This document shows, one piece after another, positions 1 through 9,206 of a stretch of DNA of 64,000 bases. A program made the position numbers and the translations under genes. The notes below the pieces were generated by a model. That model ran no database searches and was not told the DNA's origin. It saw nothing but the letters and a program-made list of their open reading frames with translations. The first letter of the stretch is position 1, and each line of letters opens with the position of its first letter. The stretch is from Campylobacter sp. RM5004 (GTDB lineage Bacteria > Campylobacterota > Campylobacteria > Campylobacterales > Campylobacteraceae), in assembly GCF_022369455.1 (NCBI RefSeq), contig NZ_CP059599.1, positions 1,578,409 to 1,642,408 on the forward strand. Reading direction: 5' to 3'.

Positions 1-1
1 A

Positions 2-280
2 GACTTAGAAAACTTATATAAATATAGCGAAAAAATTGAACTTGATGAAAAACCTAAAATAGACAAAAAGCTAAAAGAATACGCAATAAATGAAGAAAAC
101 AATCGCATAAGAAAACTAAAGCAAGATATAAAACTATTTAAAAACTCAAATGCTTTAAAAATAAATGAAGATAAAGAAAAAGAATTAAAAGACAAAAATA
201 CTTTAGAAGATTTTTGCAATTTTAGTATAAAGCTAATTGATGAGCTTAAAGATTATAAATTGCTAGATTTAAAAGCTTAA
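2..280 (+). CDS. EF-hand-family protein, C-terminal fragment (gene enters from left edge)
   Basis: An open frame runs in from the window edge and stops at TAA 278-280, giving the last 92 residues of a + strand gene. The fragment is lysine- and glutamate-rich and ends in FSIKLIDELKDYKLLDLKA. This resembles the tails of the proteins at 288-1247 (KVKLLDIRV), 36838-37788 (EIKLLDIKV) and 44768-45196 (ETKLLDIKA), so I place it in the same paralogous family. The calcium-binding loops would lie upstream, outside the window. It lies tail to tail with the next gene, 7 bp away. The function is unknown. Confidence 0.6.
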   Translation, partial: DLENLYKYSEKIELDEKPKIDKKLKEYAINEENNRIRKLKQDIKLFKNSNALKINEDKEKELKDKNTLEDFCNFSIKLIDELKDYKLLDLKA

Positions 281-287
281 TCTTAAT

Positions 288-1247
288 TTAAACTCTAATA
301 TCTAGTAATTTTACCTTACTTAAATCTTGTAAAAAATCTTTTAAAAAATCATCGAATTCATCTAGTTTATCGTTGTTAATAATGTTTTCTAAATCGTTTT
401 TATTTATTTTAAATTCTTTTGAAATATTATTTATTTTATCTTGATAATCCATATTAAAAGCTTTTAAAACTTTTATATCATCATCGCTTAACTTATCATT
501 TCTCTCAGCCTTTGCTAAAATTGCAGCTAATTTAATTAACATTTCATATTCTTCTTCTATGTTTTTTTTCATCAACTCTTCTAATTTTGCTTTATCAATA
601 TTGTTTAAATTAATATCAACACTTCTAGCAATTCCACTAACCCCATAAGCTTCTTTACCGGTTATTCTTAAATCAAAATTAGTATCATCGCTTATTACCT
701 TATTTAATGCATTACTTATACTAGTGTAATTTTTTAACTCCCCTAACAAACTAGCTATTTTATAATCAACTTCACCAAAACGCTCATAAATATTACCTTG
801 ATTATAAGCTGTAGATTTGAATGTATTTAGCATCTCTGCTTTATTTAAAAAACCATCTTTATTGGTATCTGCATTTAAAAAATTTTGATTAAATGCAATT
901 TCATTAAACCAAGAACCAATAAAACTAGCAGCACTTTTATCTAATATAAAACCTTTATTATTTTTAATAAAATTATCATTGTCAAAAAAATCTTGCATTC
1001 TTAATAAATTTTTTTCATCTAATTTTACTCCTATATTTTCGTTTAAAAATGAAAAGAATGTATTGTAATCTTGCTCTTTATTGGTTTTATATTTAAAATC
1101 ATTTGTAATGCTTGTTATATTAATTTGATTAATTTCTTCATCACTTAGTTTATTTTCATCAATTAAACTAGTTTGCTTTAAAGTAGTGTCTTTTAAAAAA
1201 CTAAAATTAGACCAAGTAAGGTTATAAATAGGTTTAGTGATATTCAT
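288..1247 (-). CDS. EF-hand-containing protein of unknown function
   Basis: This 319-residue protein has no signal peptide or membrane segment. One canonical EF-hand loop is visible at residues 127-138 (DTNKDGFLNKAE). A second, degenerate loop lies at 188-199 (DTNFDLRITGKE), with Leu replacing the usual Gly. It shares the N-terminal block TNKEQDYN..FF and the C-terminal LLDI[KR]V with the gene at 36838-37788. I chose the ATG at 1247, because it aligns with the start of that paralog, over an in-frame GTG at 1259; neither has a good Shine-Dalgarno. It is divergent from the gene at 1403. Calcium binding is likely from the loop. The cellular role is unknown. Confidence 0.75.
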   Translation of the reverse strand: MNITKPIYNLTWSNFSFLKDTTLKQTSLIDENKLSDEEINQINITSITNDFKYKTNKEQDYNTFFSFLNENIGVKLDEKNLLRMQDFFDNDNFIKNNKGFILDKSAASFIGSWFNEIAFNQNFLNADTNKDGFLNKAEMLNTFKSTAYNQGNIYERFGEVDYKIASLLGELKNYTSISNALNKVISDDTNFDLRITGKEAYGVSGIARSVDINLNNIDKAKLEELMKKNIEEEYEMLIKLAAILAKAERNDKLSDDDIKVLKAFNMDYQDKINNISKEFKINKNDLENIINNDKLDEFDDFLKDFLQDLSKVKLLDIRV

Positions 1248-1324
1248 ATTTTTACCCACATTAATTTAGTAATTATTCTAAATAATAGAATATCAAAACA
1301 TTTATAAAAATTTAATAATTTTTC

Positions 1325-1343
1325 AAATTCCTAATTCAAATTC
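1325..1343 (+). repeat. 19-bp dispersed repeat, copy 1 (intergenic)
   Basis: The copy reads AAATTCCTAATTCAAATTC, one base from the family consensus AAATTCCTATTTCAAATTC. It lies in the divergent gap, just upstream of the sigma-54 site. Confidence 0.85.
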
Positions 1344-1355
1344 TTTTAATTAAGA

Positions 1356-1370
1356 GGAACATATTTTGCT
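1356..1370 (+). promoter_or_regulatory. Sigma-54 (RpoN) promoter
   Basis: GGAACATATTTTGCT has the invariant GG (1356-1357) and GC (1368-1369) separated by exactly 10 bases, and closely matches the Campylobacter flagellar sigma-54 consensus GGAAC-N5-TTGCT. It lies 33 bp upstream of the ATG at 1403. In Campylobacter sigma-54 mainly serves middle flagellar genes, so the downstream gene is probably under flagellar control. Confidence 0.8.
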
Positions 1371-1402
1371 ACTTCTTATCAAATTACATTAAAGGAGAGC
1401 AA

Positions 1403-2080
1403 ATGATAATAAATGATAGGATTGTTCTTAGTTCTTACACTAAGACAAATAATTTAAAAGATAATAAAAACACTTCATTTGAAGAAGCCTTACAAGCTCA
1501 AAGTAAAGCAGCAAACACTATAAATGATGAACTAATTAATAAGTGTATATCAAATGCTGAAGATGATTTTGCTTGGTTACATTATGGACATTGTTTATTT
1601 TTCCCAACTGAATGGCACACTCCTAGGAAAGATAAAGAAACCCCAGATGACTATATAGCAAGATTACCTAAAGAAGATGTAGGAGTAATGATGTTCTTAG
1701 AAGCTTGTGGGATAGTTGAGACTAAAAAAATAGAATCAGTTAAAAATGATTTAGATTACGAAGGTTTAAAAACTGCAGAAGAAATCATAGAAAACTATCA
1801 AATAACACCTGATTTAGAATTAAAAATAATTGAATTTGCTAAAAAATCATCAAAAGAATTTATGAATAATTTTGATTTACCATCTGGAAGTGTAGGACTT
1901 GATCACCCTAAATTACAAGCTATTTTTAAAAAACATGGAATTTCAATGGATGAATTTGTAGATAAAGAAAAACTAATGAAACAAAGCTTTAAATTTGATT
2001 TTGATAAAGAAAAGGATAAATTATTTGATGAACTTTTAAAACTAGGAGAAAACAATAAAATAAGATTAGGAATTAGTTAA
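1403..2080 (+). CDS. Orphan protein of the sigma-54 (flagellar) regulon, function unknown
   Basis: This 225-residue soluble protein has no signal peptide and no domain that I recognise. The start is well supported by AAAGGAGAG just upstream of the ATG. The N-terminus (MIINDRIVLSSYTK) is polar and flexible. The middle holds an aromatic patch with WLHYGHCLFFP near residues 58-68, and the C-terminal third is a charged helical segment. It stands alone, preceded by a clear sigma-54 promoter and followed by a repeat copy and a hairpin. By analogy with flagellum-coexpressed determinants of C. jejuni it might be an assembly factor or an effector exported by the flagellar apparatus; only the promoter supports this. 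Confidence 0.75.
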   Translation: MIINDRIVLSSYTKTNNLKDNKNTSFEEALQAQSKAANTINDELINKCISNAEDDFAWLHYGHCLFFPTEWHTPRKDKETPDDYIARLPKEDVGVMMFLEACGIVETKKIESVKNDLDYEGLKTAEEIIENYQITPDLELKIIEFAKKSSKEFMNNFDLPSGSVGLDHPKLQAIFKKHGISMDEFVDKEKLMKQSFKFDFDKEKDKLFDELLKLGENNKIRLGIS

Positions 2081-2160
2081 TTTAAGTATTAGTAAAAATG
2101 GAACTTAAATTTCGGAAAGTCTTTTGTAATTTTAAGATTAGCAATTTAAAACAGATATTG

Positions 2161-2179
2161 AAATTCCTATTTCAAATTC
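2161..2179 (+). repeat. 19-bp dispersed repeat, copy 2 (intergenic, perfect)
   Basis: An exact consensus copy between the convergent gene ends at 2080 and 2213. It stands alone, but a separate hairpin follows it. Confidence 0.9.
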
Positions 2180-2182
2180 CTT

Positions 2183-2214
2183 AAAATTTATGGCAATTTA
2201 ACTTGCCATAAATT
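2183..2214 (-). terminator. Hairpin between convergent genes
   Basis: The 12-bp stem AATTTATGGCAA / TTGCCATAAATT has a 6-base loop. It overlaps the stop of the leftward nifU gene and is followed on that strand by a short T-rich stretch. It is probably the terminator of the nifSU operon and could act in both directions. Confidence 0.6.
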
Positions 2215-3180
2215 ATACAGGAATTACTCTTATATTTGGACTTAAGTTTTCTTGTAAAACATTTTCAATCGCATATAATGTCCCAGTGCTTCCACTAGAA
2301 CAGCCACTACATGCTCCTAAATAGCGAATATATAAATCACACATACCATCATTGCCTTTTTGAATATCAATAACTTCTAAATCACCGCCATCCATATGAA
2401 GCATTGGGCGAATTTCAGCATCTAATAGCTCTTCTACAGCTTTAATTTGTTTTACAACAGTTAAATCATCAAAATTATCACTTAGTGTAGCTTTTGCTAA
2501 ACGCTCTTTATCCATTTGCGCTCTAGTTTCAGCTAAAATATCTACTAGATAATATTCTCTTTTTTCATGTCCGCCAGCTCTTACGCAAGATTTACAAAAC
2601 GCACCTGCTTTAGTATATTGTGTGATTTGCTCAACTGATTTTAAATCATTTAATCTTATTACTTCTTTTATTGTCTTAAGGCTAACTCTTGCACACTCAC
2701 ATACTATTATTTCTTCTTCAAAATCTTCAGGATTTACACCTTTATACTGAGCAGCTGCAGCTTTTATAACATCATAAGCCATTACGCTACAATGCATTTT
2801 TTGAGGTGGAACTGCAGGAGTTTCTGGATTATCACGCATAGCAAACTCAACATCAATATTTGTAATCTTCACAGCTTCATCAACACTTTTTCCTATACAT
2901 AAACCTGCCATAGTATCGCTACTTGCAATCGCTGTTCCACAGCCAAAGCTTTTAAATTTAGCATCTTTTATGATATTTGTAGCCTCATCAACTAACCAAT
3001 AAAGCCTAACAGCATCTCCACAACTCTCAGCTCCAAAATCTGCTACAATAAGCTTTGTATTAGTTGCTTTCGCATCTTCTTCAGTTAGCTCTCCCATGTG
3101 TCTTGGATTATTCATTAAATCCTGAACTTTTTGTGAATACTCATCCCAAATTGAACCGCTTATTAAATTATTCTTTGCCA

Positions 3181-3181
<1 letters not shown>
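2213..3181 (-). CDS. nifU: NifU-type Fe-S cluster scaffold protein
   Basis: This 322-residue modular scaffold assembles [Fe-S] clusters with sulfur from NifS. Domains in order: an IscU-like N-terminus with ligand cysteines C54, C81 and C131; a central BFD-like [2Fe-2S] domain with C161, C163, C196 and C199; and a C-terminal Nfu domain with GACSGC (C291 and C294). This is the full-length three-domain form used by Helicobacter and Campylobacter as the housekeeping scaffold, not only for nitrogenase. Its ATG shares one base with the nifS stop (TAATG), so the two are translationally coupled. Confidence 0.95.
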
Positions 3182-4392
<1,211 letters not shown>

Positions 4393-4460
4393 TTAACCAT
4401 TTTAAAAATGGGATAAAAATTATCTTTTATAAATAATATTCCAAATTATTAAATGAATTA

Positions 4461-5705
4461 TTATTCTTCAATTCTAATTAAATTAATTTCACCTTTTACA
4501 AATTCTTGAGTTTGTAACTCGCTTAGCAATTTAGTAATTTTTGCTTCATTTGCAATATGTGTTGTTATAAAAATCGTTCTTGTTTGATTTTTTGATGGGC
4601 GTTGCATTAGGCTATCTATGCTAATTTCATTATTACTCATAAAACTTGTAATTTTATTTAAAACGCCTATTTTATCATCTACGCAAAGTCTTAGGTAGTA
4701 TTTTGAACTTATATCATTAATACTTACAAGGTTTACTTTTGGCAATTCATTGTAGCCTAACATTTTGCGAGTTTTATTATCAGCAATTTGCATTAAATCA
4801 CTTAAAACCGCACTAGCAGTCTCAAGACTACCAGCACCTGCTCCATAATATAAACTCTCTCCTAAAGCGTTGTCATTTAATAAAATTGCGTTCATAGAAT
4901 TATTTACACTTGCTAAAATGTGATTTTTGTCTATTAAAGTAGGATGAACTCTTATTTCTACTTTATCTTCGTTTTGCTTTGCGATTGCTAAAAGCTTAAT
5001 TCCGAATTCAAATTCCTTTGCAAAATAAAAATCATCATTGCTAATCTTATCAATTCCTTGAACCAAAATATCTTCAGGCTTAACATTAATCCCATAAGCT
5101 AAACTTGCTAAAATCGTAAGCTTATGAGCTGCATCCATTCCATTAATATCAAGCGAAGGATTTGCTTCAGCATAGCCTAATTCTTGAGCTTGTTTTAAGG
5201 CTATTTCGTAGCTTATTCCTTCGTTTTGCATTTTTGTTAGAATATAATTTGATGTGCCGTTTAAAATACCTTTTATACAATTAAATTTATTAGCACTCAA
5301 ACCTTCTTTAATAATCTTAATAATAGGCACTCCACCAGCAACACTAGCTTCATAACCAAAGTATTGATTTGGCTTTAGCATTTTCTCAATATCGTAACGA
5401 TAATAAGCTAGCAAGGCTTTATTTGCTGTAATTACATGCTTATCTTTAGCTAAAGCTTGTTTTATACACTCATAAGCAAATGTTGTCCCGCCCATTAGCT
5501 CGCAAACCACATCAACATCGCTATTTAAAACATCTTCAAAATTATTTGTTTGTTTATAAGGACAATTGTTTTTATGTGTTCTTGAATAAACTAAAGATAT
5601 TTCTATATCTTTTCCAAGGCGTTTTTTTATTAATTCCTTATTTGTTTCTATTAATTTTGCTACCCCGCTAGCAACCGTTCCAAATCCTAATAATGCTATT
5701 TTCAT
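4461..5705 (-). CDS. hom: Homoserine dehydrogenase
   Basis: This 414-residue enzyme reduces aspartate semialdehyde to homoserine for threonine and methionine synthesis. It has an N-terminal Rossmann motif GFGTVASGV (7-15), the catalytic-domain signature GILNGTSNYILT near 147-158, and a C-terminal ACT domain (about 340-414) of the kind that senses threonine. A copy of the 19-bp repeat inside the gene encodes EFEFGI. The start shares one base with the stop of the upstream gene at 5705-6502. This matches the Cj0149c neighbourhood as I recall it, although the aminotransferase I remember next to hom in C. jejuni is absent here. Confidence 0.93.
   Translation of the reverse strand: MKIALLGFGTVASGVAKLIETNKELIKKRLGKDIEISLVYSRTHKNNCPYKQTNNFEDVLNSDVDVVCELMGGTTFAYECIKQALAKDKHVITANKALLAYYRYDIEKMLKPNQYFGYEASVAGGVPIIKIIKEGLSANKFNCIKGILNGTSNYILTKMQNEGISYEIALKQAQELGYAEANPSLDINGMDAAHKLTILASLAYGINVKPEDILVQGIDKISNDDFYFAKEFEFGIKLLAIAKQNEDKVEIRVHPTLIDKNHILASVNNSMNAILLNDNALGESLYYGAGAGSLETASAVLSDLMQIADNKTRKMLGYNELPKVNLVSINDISSKYYLRLCVDDKIGVLNKITSFMSNNEISIDSLMQRPSKNQTRTIFITTHIANEAKITKLLSELQTQEFVKGEINLIRIEE
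4998..5015 (+). repeat. Dispersed repeat, copy 3 (inside hom)
   Basis: The copy reads AATTCCGAATTCAAATTC, a variant with G at the CCT position. On the coding strand it reads as EFEFGI. Confidence 0.75.
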
Positions 5706-6502
5706 TACATTCCTTTTATATTTAATCCTAGCTTAATATTTTCTAAAGTAAATGCATCTCCTATAATTATATAAGCACACATTTTTGGCACTGCAAGATT
5801 TAATTCTTTAAATGATTTATCGCTTTTATAGGTTGAAATTAGATTAAGATTTTTATCTAAAAATTCAATTTTTGGATACCAAATATTATTTAGATTTCTA
5901 TCAATAATAAGCTTTGAAACATTGTTAATCTTTATAAAATAAGAATCAAGCGGCTTACTAAGTTCTAATAAGCTTCCACTATTTAGCATAAAATCTGCTT
6001 GAATACTTGCTCTACTAAAGTCTAATTCATAGCTAAATTCATTGCCATTTCTTTTAGCATCTACTATATAAACACCTGTTTTTCTCAAAGCTTCATATAA
6101 AGAACCTGGGTCTATGCTAAATTTTGAATTAATAGTAAAAGCAACGCTCATTTCATCGTTGTTTTTTGAGTATTCGCTTATTAAATAATAATTAATTCCG
6201 ATTTGCTCATAAGCAAGAGTTATTGCTTTTAAAAATATTCCAGCTTTTGCCTTTGCTTTAAATTTTACTTGCATATTTAAAGCATCGTTATATGCGTAAG
6301 TAAGTAATGAATTCATTTTTAAAACTTGCGTAATTGCCTTAATATTTGGCATTCCACCTTGCATATAAGAACCACTTGGAAATAATAATCTAAGCTTAGC
6401 ATCTTTTGAGCTATCATTTACTAATTTAGAAGCTATTTCATAAGATGAACTTGCATATATTAAAGAGCTAAATACTAATAAAGATAATAATTTTTTCATC
6501 AT
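5705..6502 (-). CDS. Periplasmic protein of unknown function (Cj0151c-like position)
   Basis: This 265-residue protein has a short basic N-terminus and a hydrophobic stretch (MMKKLLSLLVFSSLIYASSS) that looks like a Sec signal cleaved after YAS. The mature part has no catalytic motif that I recognise and is predicted mainly beta/alpha. It overlaps the upstream RodZ-like gene by 4 bp and touches hom, so it is co-transcribed. From the operon position it corresponds to Cj0151c, also annotated only as periplasmic. Either of the two adjacent ATG codons could be the start. Confidence 0.8.
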   Translation of the reverse strand: MMKKLLSLLVFSSLIYASSSYEIASKLVNDSSKDAKLRLLFPSGSYMQGGMPNIKAITQVLKMNSLLTYAYNDALNMQVKFKAKAKAGIFLKAITLAYEQIGINYYLISEYSKNNDEMSVAFTINSKFSIDPGSLYEALRKTGVYIVDAKRNGNEFSYELDFSRASIQADFMLNSGSLLELSKPLDSYFIKINNVSKLIIDRNLNNIWYPKIEFLDKNLNLISTYKSDKSFKELNLAVPKMCAYIIIGDAFTLENIKLGLNIKGM

Positions 6503-7458
6503 TTCGCCTTGTCTAATTTAGAATATTCTTTTTGTGTTATAAATTTAACTTTTCCATCTTTAAATAATATATATCTTGGGTCGCTATTTTTAGGAAGTTC
6601 TACATTCGTTTCGTTTAAAGATAGTGAAAATAAATTATTTCCTACGAAAATCAAAGAATCTTGATTAAAGCTTACATTTTTTGTAACCATATAATTTTTA
6701 GTTTCTTTTGTTTTAAGATTTTTTACACTAACCCATGCTTTAGTGCTTGGAGTAAGTAATAATTTGTTTTCTTTTTTTACTTCTACTTTTACTTCTTCTT
6801 TGATTTCTTCTTTTGGTTTTGGGGTATCTTTGAGTTCTTTAATTTCTGTATTTTCTTGAACTTCTTCTTTTATAGGTTTAATAATTTCTTGCTTATTTTC
6901 TTCTACTTCTTTTACTTCTTGTTTGATTTCTTCTTTTACTTCTTGAGCTTGTTTGGTTTCTTTTATAGGTTCTTTTATGATTTCTTTTATCGGCTCTTTT
7001 TTAATCTCTTCTAAAGGTATTATTATTTCTTCTTTTACTTCTTCTTTTACAAGTTGCTGTGGAGTTTCTTTTACTTCTTCGGTGTCTTCATTATAATAAT
7101 TAAAATAATAAAAAGCCCCTGCAATTACAACAATCGTAGCTATACTAAGATAGATAAAATAAGCTAAATTACTGCTTGATTCATTACCTGAATTATAGCC
7201 CATTACCTTTGGCTTTACTTTTAAAGAATTCTTAGTATTTGTAAGGTTATTGCTTTTGTATTCATTATATTCTTGTAGCCATTCGCTAAAGTCTATATTA
7301 TACTCACGCTCTAAGATTTTAATATTCATAGCCACATTAACATTACTTAAACTCTCATAATCTTTATTAATAATAGCCTTTATTCTAGCTTCATCTAAAT
7401 GTGTTTTTGAGGCAATTTCTTTTACCGAAAAACTTTTTAAATAATCTAAATTATTCAT
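6499..7458 (-). CDS. RodZ-like bitopic membrane protein with E/K-rich linker
   Basis: This 319-residue protein begins with a helix-turn-helix-like region (about 1-65, SVKEIASKTHLDEARIKAII), followed by one membrane helix (about 100-118, YFIYLSIATIVVIAGAFYYF). A long lysine/glutamate-rich linker (about 125-230) with repeated KEEIK, EPIKE and KEEVK units comes next, then a small C-terminal globular domain. This is the topology of RodZ, which links MreB to the cell wall, but the sequence match is not strong enough to name it. It overlaps its neighbours by 4 and 8 bp within a leftward operon. Confidence 0.75.
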   Translation of the reverse strand: MNNLDYLKSFSVKEIASKTHLDEARIKAIINKDYESLSNVNVAMNIKILEREYNIDFSEWLQEYNEYKSNNLTNTKNSLKVKPKVMGYNSGNESSSNLAYFIYLSIATIVVIAGAFYYFNYYNEDTEEVKETPQQLVKEEVKEEIIIPLEEIKKEPIKEIIKEPIKETKQAQEVKEEIKQEVKEVEENKQEIIKPIKEEVQENTEIKELKDTPKPKEEIKEEVKVEVKKENKLLLTPSTKAWVSVKNLKTKETKNYMVTKNVSFNQDSLIFVGNNLFSLSLNETNVELPKNSDPRYILFKDGKVKFITQKEYSKLDKAK

Positions 7459-8137
7459 TCATTATCCTATCTCCTAAAATAGCAAAAGCATTGCTAACAT
7501 TTAGGCTATCAAAATTATTCTTCATTGTAATTTTTACTTCTAAATCACAAGCTCTTATTATCTTAGCACTTAAGCCTTTTCCTTCACTTCCCATAATTAA
7601 AGCTGATTTAGGAGCAAAAGCTATTTTATTATGCTCTTTTGCATTTTCTGAATGATTTGCTGCATAAAAATTAAAACCAATTTGCTTAAACTCATTAATC
7701 AAGCTTAAAATATCTTTAGTTTGAGTAAATTTCATCTCAAGCAAAGCACCTGCACTAGCTCTCATAACAGCTTCAAGATTAACATTATTTCCTGAATGAA
7801 TTATCCCATCAAAGCCTAAAGCATAAGCACTTCTAGTAATTGAGCCTATATTTCCTACATCACTTAACTCATGCAAGATTACAATTTTTTGCATATTTTT
7901 AAAATCTTTAATATTAGCTAATTCATACTCGCTAACTTTTGCTAAAAAACCTTGATGATTTCCACCCTTAGCCATTGCTTGAGCTTTTATAAAATCAAGT
8001 TTTGTGATTTTTTTACCTATTTTATTAATATCTTTAAAAGTTTGTTTATCTAGATCTTTTGCTAAATATATTTCTTCTATTTTTTCTGGTGCTTTGCTAA
8101 GATAGTGCATAAACACTTGTTTGCCATAAATAATCAT
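7451..8137 (-). CDS. TrmH/SpoU-family RNA 2'-O-methyltransferase
   Basis: This 228-residue SPOUT methyltransferase carries the three family motifs: HELSDVGNIGSITRSAYALGFDGII, IMGSEGKGLS, and the C-terminal SLNVSNAFAILGDRI that forms the knotted SAM site. Like RlmB it modifies a ribose 2'-OH, probably in 23S rRNA, but family members also act on tRNA, so the target is not assigned. It overlaps rsmI by 4 bp and the RodZ-like gene by 8 bp. Confidence 0.88.
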   Translation of the reverse strand: MIIYGKQVFMHYLSKAPEKIEEIYLAKDLDKQTFKDINKIGKKITKLDFIKAQAMAKGGNHQGFLAKVSEYELANIKDFKNMQKIVILHELSDVGNIGSITRSAYALGFDGIIHSGNNVNLEAVMRASAGALLEMKFTQTKDILSLINEFKQIGFNFYAANHSENAKEHNKIAFAPKSALIMGSEGKGLSAKIIRACDLEVKITMKNNFDSLNVSNAFAILGDRIMNE

Positions 8138-8949
8138 TTTTCTTCACTTTTTAATAAATTTTCATAATTTTGTTTTGGACTAAGTCCGTTTAATTTACTA
8201 AGTAATTTTGACTTATCCTTTAAAGAAATATTAAGACTTAAAATATCTTCGCTTGAGATACTAGAATTTGAATTAGGAATTTGATTATTTATTACTACTA
8301 CCCATTCGCCTTTTAAGTTCTCATTTTTTAGCAATTTAGCCAAATTTTTTGCCTTGTCTTTGTATGTTTTTTCATACATTTTTGATATTTCTTTAATTAA
8401 AAATATTTCCTTATCTTCATCAATTTTAGCAATACCTTGTATCAAATCCATAATTCTTGTAGGTGCTTCATATAAAATAGTAGGATAAGCTTGATTTAGT
8501 GCATTTTCTATTTGTGCTTGACGATTTTTTTTGATATTTAAAAATCCTAAAAATATAAACTCTTTATCGCTAAATCCACTAGCTACAAGTGCTGTAATAG
8601 CAGCATTTGCACCAGGAATTACGCAATATTTTATATCATTTTCTTGAGCATATTTTACTAATGAAATTCCAGGATCACTTATGCAAGGCATTCCTGCATC
8701 GCTTAAAAAAGCTATATTTTTTGAAAAATCAATATTTGAAAAATCAAATTCTTTTTCATTATGTGAATGTAATGATATGTAGTTTTTACTTCCAAAATCT
8801 ATATTATATTTAGCACTAAGTAAGTTAATTAAAGCCTTACAAACTCGCACATCTTCGCAAAAAATCAACTCGCAAACTTGTAAGACTTCTAAAGCACGAT
8901 ATGAGATATCGCCTAGATTTCCTATTGGTGTAGGAACGAAATAAAGCAT
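8134..8949 (-). CDS. rsmI: 16S rRNA (cytidine1402-2'-O)-methyltransferase
   Basis: This 271-residue tetrapyrrole-methylase-fold enzyme methylates the ribose of C1402 in the ribosomal P site. Diagnostic sequence: LYFVPTPIGNLGDISYRALEVL at the start, then EDVR, SDAGMPCISDPG, and CVIPGANAAITALVASG. A 19-bp repeat copy in the C-terminal part encodes IPNSNS, in a loop before the last helical segment. It overlaps the next gene by 4 bp and ends one base from rpmE. Confidence 0.93.
   Translation of the reverse strand: MLYFVPTPIGNLGDISYRALEVLQVCELIFCEDVRVCKALINLLSAKYNIDFGSKNYISLHSHNEKEFDFSNIDFSKNIAFLSDAGMPCISDPGISLVKYAQENDIKYCVIPGANAAITALVASGFSDKEFIFLGFLNIKKNRQAQIENALNQAYPTILYEAPTRIMDLIQGIAKIDEDKEIFLIKEISKMYEKTYKDKAKNLAKLLKNENLKGEWVVVINNQIPNSNSSISSEDILSLNISLKDKSKLLSKLNGLSPKQNYENLLKSEEK
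8264..8282 (-). repeat. Dispersed repeat, copy 4 (inside rsmI)
   Basis: The copy reads GAATTTGAATTAGGAATTT on the + strand. In the rsmI frame it encodes IPNSNS. Confidence 0.85.
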
Positions 8950-9149
8950 TATTGCATTTGATATTTTTTCTTAAATTTCTCAACTCTACCTGCAGCATCT
9001 ACGATTTTTTCACTACCTGTGAAAAATGGATGGCAATTTGAACAAATATCTACTCTTAATTCTTCTTTATTTGATTTAGTAACAAAAGTATTTCCACAAG
9101 CACAAACTACGGTGCAATTTTTATAATCTGGGTGAATGTCTTTTTTCAT
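8949..9149 (-). CDS. rpmE: 50S ribosomal protein L31, zinc (C+) form
   Basis: This 66-residue L31 has the zinc ligands of the C+ form: a cysteine pair in VCACGN and CSNC near residues 36-39. It starts [12 protein letters not shown], the usual L31 start, with an AAGGAAA ribosome site. It is the first gene after a promoter-like element and a leader hairpin. Its stop shares a base with the rsmI start. No zinc-free paralog is present in this window. Confidence 0.95.
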   Translation of the reverse strand: MKKDIHPDYKNCTVVCACGNTFVTKSNKEELRVDICSNCHPFFTGSEKIVDAAGRVEKFKKKYQMQ

Positions 9150-9163
9150 AATATTTCCTTTTT

Positions 9164-9188
9164 TGCGTAAATAAAAACGCAGATTGTA
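9164..9188 (-). promoter_or_regulatory. rpmE promoter -10 and leader hairpin
   Basis: On the minus strand, TACAAT (9183-9188) can serve as a -10 box. The hairpin TGCGT / ACGCA (9177-9181 with 9164-9168) follows within the likely leader and ends just before the rpmE ribosome site. It may control L31 translation, but this is only suggested by its position. Confidence 0.4.
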
Positions 9189-9206
9189 TCTTAAATTACA
9201 TTAAAT

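Noticed and set aside
1270-1320. Sigma-28-like promoter for the 288-1247 EF-hand gene
   Set aside because: A TAAA and a TGATAT occur upstream on the minus strand, but the spacing is two bases short and the CGAT core is not met, so I do not extend the sigma-28 claim to this gene.
2090-2125. Second sigma-54-like site (GGAACTTAAATTTCGG)
   Set aside because: There is a GGAAC but no GC at the required distance, so it fails the invariant -12 element.
6750-7090. Possible tandem repeat array or CRISPR-like pattern
   Set aside because: The repeated TTCTTTTAC-type words are the Lys/Glu codons of the RodZ-like linker. Units differ in length and have no unique spacers. No CRISPR array was found in the window.
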